Below, in pieces: positions 34,432 through 39,917 of a stretch of DNA of 39,917 nucleotides (position 1 is the first letter of the stretch; each line of letters begins with the position of its first letter). Location: the NCBI GenBank assembly GCA_016937345.1, contig JAFGWE010000050.1, forward strand, positions 1-39,917, read 5' to 3'. Source of the stretch: Methanomicrobiaceae archaeon (GTDB lineage: Archaea; Halobacteriota; Methanomicrobia; Methanomicrobiales; Methanomicrobiaceae). Below the pieces are notes generated by a model, which was not told the origin of the DNA, ran no database searches, and was given only the letters and a program-made list of their open reading frames with translations. The position numbers and the translations under genes are program-made.

Positions 34432-34452
34432 AAATGAAGCAAATCTTCATTT
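34432..34452. repeat. 8-bp stem-loop
   Basis: AAATGAAG (34432-34439) and CTTCATTT (34445-34452) are exact inverted repeats with a five-base loop CAAAT. It lies just past the putative RNA gene terminator on the minus strand. Confidence 0.4.
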
Positions 34453-34459
34453 ATGCCAG

Positions 34460-34487
34460 AAAAAGGGCCGAAAAAAACATTTTTTCG
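34460..34487 (-). terminator. A/T stem-loop plus T-tract
   Basis: CGAAAAAA and TTTTTTCG (34469-34487) form a perfect eight-pair stem with a three-base loop. On the minus strand seven T fall within the 3' arm, and CCC plus five T follow. This would end the candidate RNA. Confidence 0.4.
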
Positions 34488-34610
34488 TCCACCCTGCGTT
34501 TGGCGCATACATCAGATCCTACGTCGTCAGCCCGTTGCCCTGATCCCAAAAAGGACTTTGGCAACCTACTATCTCGGCAATCACCGGGAACTGAAACATA
34601 TACTATGCTG
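34465..34610 (-). ncRNA. Candidate structured non-coding RNA
   Basis: A block clearly richer in GC than its flanks, on the minus strand. A TATA-like CTTATAAT at 34632-34639 sits about 25 nt before the proposed start. At 34534-34565 a 32-nt hairpin has a six-pair outer stem (GTTGCC/GGCAAC), a 3x3 internal loop, a five-pair inner stem and a four-U loop. Two of the inner pairs are G-U on the minus strand and would be A-C mismatches on the plus strand, which favours the minus strand. The 3' side has TGCG-CCAAA-CGCA and then a CGAAAAAA/TTTTTTCG stem at 34469-34487 with T-tracts, fitting a terminator. I do not recognise the family; tRNA, SRP RNA and C/D guide features are missing. It could also be part of the operon leader. 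Confidence 0.4.
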
Positions 34611-34814
34611 CAATTACCCCGGGCAACCACATTATAAGGCGATAATCATGCTGCAGGCAGTTTCAATGACGTAAATCATTCATCCACTCCTTCAGGATTT
34701 ATACAAACCTTATAACGGTTTCCTAAATGTTTTCTTTATACTAATATAAATGTAGTGATAAAAATCGTTTTTTTGAATTTGTTAATTTTGAAAACCGGTT
34801 TGGAGAATTTCATT

Positions 34815-34880
34815 ATGAAATCAAAGAGAGAAAGACATACTCCACCAAATATGCTAAATCAGGAAATTATTCCGGTTTAA
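34815..34880 (+). CDS. Possible 21-residue small protein
   Basis: An ATG at 34815 is preceded by GGAGA with 8 nt spacing, and an AT-rich TATA-like stretch (TTTATACTAATATAAA) lies about 70 nt upstream. The reading frame encodes a basic, Pro-containing peptide beginning MKSKRERHTPPN and ends at 34880, overlapping the 3' end of tfx on the other strand by 4 nt. It is short enough to be accidental. No function can be suggested. Confidence 0.25.
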   Translation: MKSKRERHTPPNMLNQEIIPV

Positions 34881-35281
34881 TTGAAATATATGTCGCCATC
34901 CTCATTGATGTAAACAATAATATCCTCTCTGATGTATCTTGCCCTGAATCTTTCAGGATTCGAATCGCGCATGCGATTTATCAGAGATATTGTATCATAG
35001 CGGACTTTTATCCCAATTTTTTCCGCCTCATTAAAAATCTCCTTTGCAGCTTCCAGAAAATCAGAACCTGCCTTTATTGTGCAAAGATGCGTTGCATCAA
35101 GAGTATACAGAAATTCAAGGGTTTCTTTGGCTTTTTTAATATTCTCCATCGCCGCTTTTTCTATTGTGCAGACATTTGCCTTTGAGGTATCTATGATATC
35201 AGCAATCTGCTGCTGAGTATATCCCTGTTTTCTATATCGAAGAATTTCTTTCTGACGTTCAGTGAGGAGACTTTCTTTCAT
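34877..35281 (-). CDS. tfx: Tfx-family DNA-binding regulator
   Basis: A 134-residue transcription factor of the Tfx family, known from Methanothermobacter, where Tfx binds DNA near the molybdenum formylmethanofuran dehydrogenase genes. The N-terminal helix-turn-helix is LTERQKEILRYRKQGYTQQQIADIIDTSKANVCTIEKAAMENIKKAKETLEFLYTLDA, with TERQxEVLxLRxxGxTQxEIA as the family pattern (about residues 5-30). The C-terminal domain RYDTISLINRMRDSNPERFRARYIREDIIVYINEDGDIYF is the Tfx-specific part. It is divergent from mtd with 140 bp between, so it may control mtd, itself, or genes elsewhere. The ATG at 35281 has no clear ribosome binding site, and a leaderless transcript is possible. Confidence 0.85.
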   Translation of the reverse strand: MKESLLTERQKEILRYRKQGYTQQQIADIIDTSKANVCTIEKAAMENIKKAKETLEFLYTLDATHLCTIKAGSDFLEAAKEIFNEAEKIGIKVRYDTISLINRMRDSNPERFRARYIREDIIVYINEDGDIYFN

Positions 35282-35310
35282 TAATATGGTTATATGTTTT
35301 TATAAACTTA

Positions 35311-35398
35311 AACACTTCTGCTTAACCCATTAAGTTAACATGCAAAAATAGATTTTTTTCAAAATCTTTATTAGCAGATCTGATGAATTTAAAGTGTT
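35311..35398. promoter_or_regulatory. tfx-mtd divergent promoter region with inverted repeats
   Basis: Three symmetrical motifs lie in the 140-bp gap: CTTAA-CCCA-TTAAG (35321-35334), continued by GTTAAC (35334-35339); CAGATCTG (35375-35382); and AACACTT (35311-35317) matched in reverse by AAGTGTT (35392-35398). A CTTTATTAG TATA-like stretch near 35367 is well placed for mtd. These are candidate regulator sites, perhaps for Tfx, but this is unproven. Confidence 0.35.
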
Positions 35399-35421
35399 CT
35401 CATAAATGAGAGGTATAGAAT

Positions 35422-36264
35422 ATGGTAGTTAAAGTAGGAATTGCAAAACTTGGTAACATTGCAAGCGGTGTTATGGCAGAGCTGCTCTTAGACGAGCGTG
35501 CAGACCGTGAAGACATGGAAACATTCATGGCAACAAGCGGAACAAAGCTTCAGGAAAATGATATTGCACGTGTTGTTGACAACATGAAAGCATGGGCACC
35601 TGACTTTTGTATCGTTGTTTCACCAAACGGCGTCCTTCCGGGACCAAAGGGTGCACGTGAGGCACTTGCAGCAGCAGGTATTCCATGCATTGTAATTACA
35701 GACGACATTACATCAAAGAAGGACGACTTTGAGGCACTCAAGGAGTCCGCATTCGGATACATCATCATGAAGGCAGACTCCATGATAGGTGCACGCCGTG
35801 AATTCCTTGACCCGAAGGAGATGGCAGACTTCAACGGAAACCTTGTAAAGGTTCTCGCACTTACAGGCGCATTCTCAAAACTTCAGATTGCACTTGATGA
35901 AGTAATTGATCAGGTAAAAGCAGGAAAGAAGGGTGCAGACCTCGTTCTTCCAAAGATTGTTATGACATCCGACAAAGCTGTTGCAAATGAGTTTTCAAAC
36001 CCATATGCATATGCAAAAGGACGTGCAGCATACGAGATTGCACAGGCAGTAGCAGGCCAGAATGTAAAGGGCTGCTTCATGACAAAGGGTCACGAGAACT
36101 ATACACCAATCGTTGCATCCGCACACGAAATGATGCGCCAGGCAATGCTCCTCTGTGAAGAGGCACGTGAGATTGAGAAAGCAGGCAACGCTGTAATCAG
36201 AAGACCACACAAGGGCGACGGAACACGCGTTGAGAAGACAGAGCTCATCTCAAAGCCCTGGTAA
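35422..36264 (+). CDS. mtd: F420-dependent methylene-tetrahydromethanopterin dehydrogenase (Mtd)
   Basis: Reversibly reduces methenyl-H4MPT to methylene-H4MPT with reduced coenzyme F420, the fourth step of CO2 reduction to methane, in the cytoplasm. The 280 residues begin [43 protein letters not shown], typical for Mtd, with [20 protein letters not shown] and [24 protein letters not shown] further on. Its length matches the family. Codons are strongly biased (many GCA, AAG, GAC), fitting very high expression. GAGAGGT lies 7 nt before the ATG. A strong T-tract follows the gene. Confidence 0.96.
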   Translation: MVVKVGIAKLGNIASGVMAELLLDERADREDMETFMATSGTKLQENDIARVVDNMKAWAPDFCIVVSPNGVLPGPKGAREALAAAGIPCIVITDDITSKKDDFEALKESAFGYIIMKADSMIGARREFLDPKEMADFNGNLVKVLALTGAFSKLQIALDEVIDQVKAGKKGADLVLPKIVMTSDKAVANEFSNPYAYAKGRAAYEIAQAVAGQNVKGCFMTKGHENYTPIVASAHEMMRQAMLLCEEAREIEKAGNAVIRRPHKGDGTRVEKTELISKPW

Positions 36265-36277
36265 ACCAATCAATAAC

Positions 36278-36293
36278 TTTTTTTTGTTTTTTT
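36278..36293 (+). terminator. T-tract terminator of mtd
   Basis: Eight T, one G and seven T, beginning 14 nt after the mtd stop codon; a further run of six T lies about 20 nt later. This is a strong archaeal terminator, as expected for a highly expressed single gene. Confidence 0.6.
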
Positions 36294-36478
36294 ACACAAT
36301 CTGTTTTTTAGATTTTTAAAATCTCAATTATATACTGCCTGTCTGAGATTACAAGATAATTCAGACATGACATACTTGGGAAGTATATGTTTTTTTCAAA
36401 AATTCGGATACAAAATAATTGCAGTTCACTTTGTATTTATTCTAAAGGAGGGATAAATATTTCAAAATCCAAAATTTA

Positions 36479-37894
36479 CTATAAATCCCTGTCCCTTACC
36501 AAAAGAGATATGAAAAGCGCACAAAGCGCAATAATTAATGAAAAAATGTAAACATATGACATAGCATCAGTCAGTATTTCAGGAGTTACCATCCCCATTG
36601 CAGCCGAGGCGATAGACGGGACAAGAGAAGATATTCTCTCCTGAACAATAAGAGTATAAATTGCAGTCCCCATACTCATCCCGACATAAAACACAAGGTT
36701 GCTTACAGCAGAACCTGTGACTTTTCGATCATCAGGACTCTGTTCTATAATCCTGTTTGCACCCGAGCTGGCAACAGTCCCTATTGCTATTCCAAAAATT
36801 ATCAGCCCTATAACCAGATAGATCTGACTTGCAGCCCCAAGTGAGAAGAAAAGTCCTGCAAAAGCTATTGCAGCAAGAAAACCTGCAATTGAGCATACAA
36901 CCCGGTTTCCCTCATAGTCAGATAATGCGCCCCCGGCAGGTCCGGCTATTATCATTATAAGGGGAGGTATCAGGAGATACAGGCCGGATATATCAGGAGT
37001 CAGTAAAAGAACATTTTCTAGGTAAAAAGGCAGGACAAATTCAATGCCTCCCAAAAGTATCTCAAAGAGCACAAGAAAAATAACAGATCCCAAAAATCCG
37101 CCTGAACCAAATATTCTGATGTCAATTATAGGATCAGGATGCCTGAGTTCACATAGTAAAAAGACAGGAAAAGATACTGCAAATGCTGCCAGGAGAATAA
37201 GTATTAAAGGAGATTCCCAACCCATTCTGCTGCCGTTTGAAAGTGCAAACAGAAATGCGGCCATTGAAACAGAAAGTGCAACCACACCTGCAAAATCAAA
37301 ATTTTTCAGTGATTTCGGATCTTTATTATCTTCAACAGCATAAATTGCCAGTAAAATCCCTAAAATTCCGATTGGAATATTTATATAAAATATCCAGTGC
37401 CAGGAGATGAAATGAGTTATATAACCGCCTATTGCAGGACCGGCAGCAAGGGCGATACCGCCAGCACCCATGATTATTCCAAGAACCTTTCCCCTCATCT
37501 CTGCCGGAAAACCAATTGCAACCTGTGCAGGAACACCTGCAGCCATCATTGCTCCGCCCACAGCCTGAAGGCCCCTGAAAAATATAAGAGACCAGATATT
37601 AGGAGATATTGCACAGATATAAGAGCTTAAAGTAAATATTCCAAATCCCGCTGCAATAATGTTCCTTGTACCGTATTTTTCTGCTGTCTTTGCAAAGGGA
37701 AGCAGAAGACAGCTTATTATCAAAAAATAAATGAGCGGAATTAAAGAGACTATTCCTATATCAACCTGGTAATCGTTTGCAATTGTCGGAAGTGCAATGT
37801 TTACTGCCGTTCCGTCCAGGAGTTCAATTGCTGTTGCCAGAGAAAGGAGCGATAAGACCGGCCAGTAACCTTTAAGCGTGTACTTTTTCCTCAT
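36479..37894 (-). CDS. MFS multidrug exporter, DHA2 (14-helix) type
   Basis: A proton-driven exporter of the major facilitator superfamily. The 471 residues have about 14 hydrophobic helices. Motif D1-like LDGTAVNIALPTIANDY lies in helix 1 (about 26-42), motif A is AKTAEKYGTRNII (about 69-81), and the antiporter motif C is GIALAAGPAIGGYI (about 145-158). SWHWIFYINIPIGI follows, the hallmark of the EmrB/QacA group. It starts 3 nt after the GalT-like gene stop, so the two form an operon. Substrates of relatives include drugs, dyes and detergents; here it is unknown. Confidence 0.88.
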   Translation of the reverse strand: MRKKYTLKGYWPVLSLLSLATAIELLDGTAVNIALPTIANDYQVDIGIVSLIPLIYFLIISCLLLPFAKTAEKYGTRNIIAAGFGIFTLSSYICAISPNIWSLIFFRGLQAVGGAMMAAGVPAQVAIGFPAEMRGKVLGIIMGAGGIALAAGPAIGGYITHFISWHWIFYINIPIGILGILLAIYAVEDNKDPKSLKNFDFAGVVALSVSMAAFLFALSNGSRMGWESPLILILLAAFAVSFPVFLLCELRHPDPIIDIRIFGSGGFLGSVIFLVLFEILLGGIEFVLPFYLENVLLLTPDISGLYLLIPPLIMIIAGPAGGALSDYEGNRVVCSIAGFLAAIAFAGLFFSLGAASQIYLVIGLIIFGIAIGTVASSGANRIIEQSPDDRKVTGSAVSNLVFYVGMSMGTAIYTLIVQERISSLVPSIASAAMGMVTPEILTDAMSYVYIFSLIIALCALFISLLVRDRDL

Positions 37895-37897
37895 ATT

Positions 37898-38824
37898 TTA
37901 ATTCATTTTCCTGTAGTTTTCGCCAATATCTTCAGGGATGGTCAGGACAACCGGTTCAAGATGAAGCCTTTCCATGAATGCAGAATCTGATGTTGAGAGA
38001 GGATTTGGATTTATTCTTGCAATTACCGAGGCAAATGCCTTAAAAGATCCATCTGAATTGTTTTTATCAAATCTGAGTGCCATATTAAAGGCATAATGGC
38101 CGAGTTCTTTATAATACCCGATAACCTTCACGAGGCCTGATGAAAAATCATCAATATAGCTGCTGAATTCAGAAAGGGAAGATATAGGAAGATACCCTCT
38201 AATCTCCTTTTCTCCGAAGGGCACAGGATTTGCAGACCAGAAAATCTCATCACCAAAAAGATATCTCTCCGAATTCTTCTCATTTTCCCTCAATTTATCC
38301 CAGTAATTTTCATCTCTGTCAGTCAGATACTGACTGCTTTTTCTTATGTAAACTCCGGTTGCATATGTTGGAAAATCATCACAGATTCCCTGTATATGGG
38401 GGTGAATCATACTTGCACCTGCAGAAGGCTGATTATTCCAGTTTATAGAGGGATATCCCTCCTTATCTTTAAGTGCTTCATACTGGCCTTTTAAAGCATC
38501 CGAGATCTGCTTTTTTGTATAATATTCAGGCGAGTGCTCCTTTGTTATTACAGTTACAACATGGACTTTTGCAAACGGATAGAGATTTGGAAATGTTACA
38601 CTCTCACCTATTGTAATTCGGCTTTTGTTTTCAAAAACAGGTGTGTCTGCATATACTCTTTCAGGGCAGAAATTACATACCCCCGATGCAGGATTCAGAA
38701 CTGAAAAAGGATCAATACCTCTTTTTAATCTTGTCGGACTTATACGGCATTTAAAACCGGTGAGTGATTCACACCGGCGATGAATTATAATATCTTTTAA
38801 AATTATTTTTTCTTCTGAAAACAT
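37898..38824 (-). CDS. GalT-like nucleotidyltransferase (HIT superfamily)
   Basis: A 308-residue protein related to galactose-1-phosphate uridylyltransferase. The N-terminal part has a Cys pair, C50 and C53 in SGVCNFCPERV, fitting the zinc site of the family, and NLYPFAKVHVVTVITKEHSPEY (about 80-101). The catalytic signature NQPSAGASMIHPHIQ is at 131-145, with the His-Pro-His nucleophile region. The C-terminal domain carries FNMALRFD and FKAFASVIARINPNP. In GalT the central His accepts UMP; other family members use other nucleotides, so UDP-galactose formation is probable but not proven. It is first of a two-gene unit with the MFS exporter. A 16-bp palindrome lies just upstream. Confidence 0.82.
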   Translation of the reverse strand: MFSEEKIILKDIIIHRRCESLTGFKCRISPTRLKRGIDPFSVLNPASGVCNFCPERVYADTPVFENKSRITIGESVTFPNLYPFAKVHVVTVITKEHSPEYYTKKQISDALKGQYEALKDKEGYPSINWNNQPSAGASMIHPHIQGICDDFPTYATGVYIRKSSQYLTDRDENYWDKLRENEKNSERYLFGDEIFWSANPVPFGEKEIRGYLPISSLSEFSSYIDDFSSGLVKVIGYYKELGHYAFNMALRFDKNNSDGSFKAFASVIARINPNPLSTSDSAFMERLHLEPVVLTIPEDIGENYRKMN

Positions 38825-38844
38825 ATCTCAGCCCATTTATTCTT

Positions 38845-38860
38845 ATAAAACCGGTTTTAT
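38845..38860 (-). promoter_or_regulatory. Perfect 16-bp palindrome before GalT-like gene
   Basis: ATAAAACCGGTTTTAT is fully symmetrical and lies 21-36 nt before the ATG, overlapping the likely promoter or start site. The central AAACCGGTTT also occurs at 34792-34801. It is a good candidate operator for a repressor of the GalT-MFS unit. Confidence 0.4.
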
Positions 38861-39023
38861 TAAGATTATAACATCTGATGATATCATTGTTTGTATAAAT
38901 AAATAGAGGAAACCCGGATTTTAGGTATTTTTGGCATCACAACCAAATTCCAGTATAATTGCAGAAATAATCAGTAATTTGCCCTGTTTGAAATCACTAC
39001 CGATTATTCCAGATATAAAAGAT

Positions 39024-39031
39024 AAAAAAAA
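39024..39031 (-). terminator. T-tract terminator of mer
   Basis: Eight T on the minus strand about 28 nt after the mer stop codon, in an intergenic region of some 230 bp. Confidence 0.45.
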
Positions 39032-39058
39032 GAAAATTTATGATATGACCTTTTTGTC

Positions 39059-39917
39059 TTAGATGACGTACTTTCCGAGAAGACGGATAGAGTTGGTCAT
39101 GTCAGGTCCGAGTGGTGAACCAAAGATAATCTGTGTAACACCTGATTTTGTAAGGTTGTCACATTTCTCTTTGACCATTTCGGGTGTTCCTGCAATTGTA
39201 AATGCGTCAATCTCACCGTCACCGACAAGACCGCCGACTGCACCAAAGTCAAAGCGTGCAAGTGCATCTTTTATCTTTGCTACATTTGAGAGGTCAAGGC
39301 CGTGGCGCTCAAGAAGTGCCGGTGGTGAACCTGCTGCAATAAATGCTGCAACAATCTTTGCTGCATTGCGTGCCTTCTTCTCACTCTGGTCTATTGACAT
39401 TGCGGTGTATGCACCGACATCAAATTTCTTGAATTTTTTGTCGTCAATTTTATCGCATGCTGCTTTAATCAGAGGAATTGCAATGTCAAAGTCCTTTGAG
39501 TTTGATGCGTTGATAAGTGCTCCCTCTCCGATTTCTCCGGCAAGCTCGAGCATCTTTGGACCCTGTGCACCGATGTATGTGGGGATTGGCTTCTTCTTTG
39601 AAGGAAGCTGAACACCTGTAAGTTTTGCACCATCATAGTCAAAGAACTCCATGTTTCCAGTCTTCTTTATCTCTTCGCCTGCGCAAAGAGCCTGAATCTG
39701 CTTAACACCTTCTTTTAAGCGTGCAACCGGCTTTGCAGCTTCAATTGCAAGCTTTGGAAGTGTTGAAAGGTCACCCGGTCCGATACCGAGAACTGCACGT
39801 CCCTCGGATATTTCGTTGAGTGTGCACATAAATGATGCAATTGCTGCAGGTGTATCAGTGAATGTGTTCATGATACCCGGTCCCATTTTGATGCTGTCAG
39901 TTGCCTGTGCAATTGCA
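39059..39917 (-). CDS. mer: F420-dependent methylene-tetrahydromethanopterin reductase (Mer), N-terminus cut by window edge
   Basis: Reduces methylene-H4MPT to methyl-H4MPT with reduced F420, the step after Mtd. The visible 285 residues belong to the luciferase-like F420 oxidoreductase family. The frame stays open to the window edge with AIAQATDSIKMGPGIMNTFTD, so the ATG at 39886 is internal and about 40 N-terminal residues lie outside. Family marks are ISEGRAVLGIGPGDLSTLPKLAIE, the substrate-side PIPTYIGAQGPKMLELAGEIGEGALINA and the C-terminal GVTQIIFGSPLGPDMTNSIRLLGKYVI. Codon bias is strong, as in mtd, consistent with high expression. It is transcribed on the opposite strand to mtd. Confidence 0.94.
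   Translation of the reverse strand, partial: AIAQATDSIKMGPGIMNTFTDTPAAIASFMCTLNEISEGRAVLGIGPGDLSTLPKLAIEAAKPVARLKEGVKQIQALCAGEEIKKTGNMEFFDYDGAKLTGVQLPSKKKPIPTYIGAQGPKMLELAGEIGEGALINASNSKDFDIAIPLIKAACDKIDDKKFKKFDVGAYTAMSIDQSEKKARNAAKIVAAFIAAGSPPALLERHGLDLSNVAKIKDALARFDFGAVGGLVGDGEIDAFTIAGTPEMVKEKCDNLTKSGVTQIIFGSPLGPDMTNSIRLLGKYVI

Larger units (their letters stand above)
34094..34876. other. Leader and intergenic region upstream of the ribosomal operon
   Basis: About 780 bp without a large gene. From the L3 start outward it holds a hairpin at 34260-34275, a TATA-like TGATAAATATCA at 34320-34331, a stem-loop at 34432-34452, a GC-richer block at about 34465-34610 that looks like a structured RNA gene on the minus strand, and a possible 21-codon gene at 34815-34880. 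Longer reading frames at 34434-34674 on the plus strand have no ribosome binding site and appear accidental. Confidence 0.5.

Noticed and set aside
34434-34674. Two overlapping plus-strand reading frames of 67 and 73 codons upstream of L3.
   Set aside because: They have no ribosome binding site and low-complexity, non-family composition, and they coincide with the GC-rich block explained better by a minus-strand RNA.
36447-36570. Strong GGAGGG ribosome binding site followed by an open frame of about 32 codons on the plus strand.
   Set aside because: The codon at normal spacing is ATT, not ATG, GTG or TTG, and the frame runs antisense into the MFS exporter gene. I regard it as chance.
1-39917. 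CRISPR arrays, insertion sequences, tRNA and rRNA genes.
   Set aside because: I saw no regularly spaced repeats, transposase motifs, tRNA T-loop patterns or rRNA cores on either strand. A formal scan with tRNA and repeat finders would settle this.

Overview
The window is archaeal and comes from a hydrogenotrophic methanogen, most likely of the order Methanomicrobiales. The evidence is an archaeal S10/spc ribosomal protein cluster (with L32e, L19e, S4e and RNase P protein Rnp1), two coenzyme F420-dependent methanogenesis enzymes (Mtd, and Mer cut by the right edge), a Tfx-family regulator, archaeal type IV pilins and an archaeal TadA/TadC-type pilus motor. The order is an inference from gene content and AT-rich base use; I could not run a search.

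Layout. 0.2-3.2 kb (-): four archaeal pilin genes of two alternating types, apparently a duplicated two-gene module. 3.3-5.1 kb (-): a two-gene ABC-2 exporter. 5.3-12.3 kb (-): a CooC-like nickel-insertion ATPase and a five-gene nickel/peptide-type ABC importer (lipoprotein binding protein, SAM methyltransferase, two permeases, a fused double ATPase). 12.3-13.06 kb: about 790 bp of AT-rich non-coding DNA with operator-like motifs. 13.06-18.86 kb (+): a type IV pilus-like operon (membrane protein of unknown function, TadA-like ATPase, TadC-like double platform protein, pilin, large pilin-like protein). 18.9-19.3 kb (-): a small membrane protein. 19.66-34.09 kb (-): one long run of 27 genes read from L3 down to cytidylate kinase, many with 1-4 nt overlaps. 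34.1-34.88 kb: a long leader/intergenic region with hairpins and a candidate structured RNA. 34.88-36.26 kb: divergent tfx and mtd. 36.5-38.8 kb (-): a GalT-like protein and an MFS exporter. 39.06 kb to the edge (-): mer.

How the parts fit. Methanogens need much nickel (methyl-coenzyme M reductase F430, hydrogenases, CO dehydrogenase), so an SBP-5 type importer next to a CooC-like nickel ATPase suggests a nickel uptake and insertion locus; the methyltransferase coupled into it is the least expected part. The pilin cassette at the left end resembles the pilin inside the 13-19 kb motor operon, so the two loci may supply subunits to and motor for the same surface filament. Mtd and Mer catalyse successive F420-dependent steps of CO2 reduction to methane and lie 2.8 kb apart on opposite strands, with a Tfx-type regulator divergent from mtd.

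No CRISPR array, transposase, rRNA or tRNA gene was seen. The observations most worth a second look are the methyltransferase-containing importer with CooC, the alternating pilin module, and a candidate minus-strand structured RNA upstream of the ribosomal operon.
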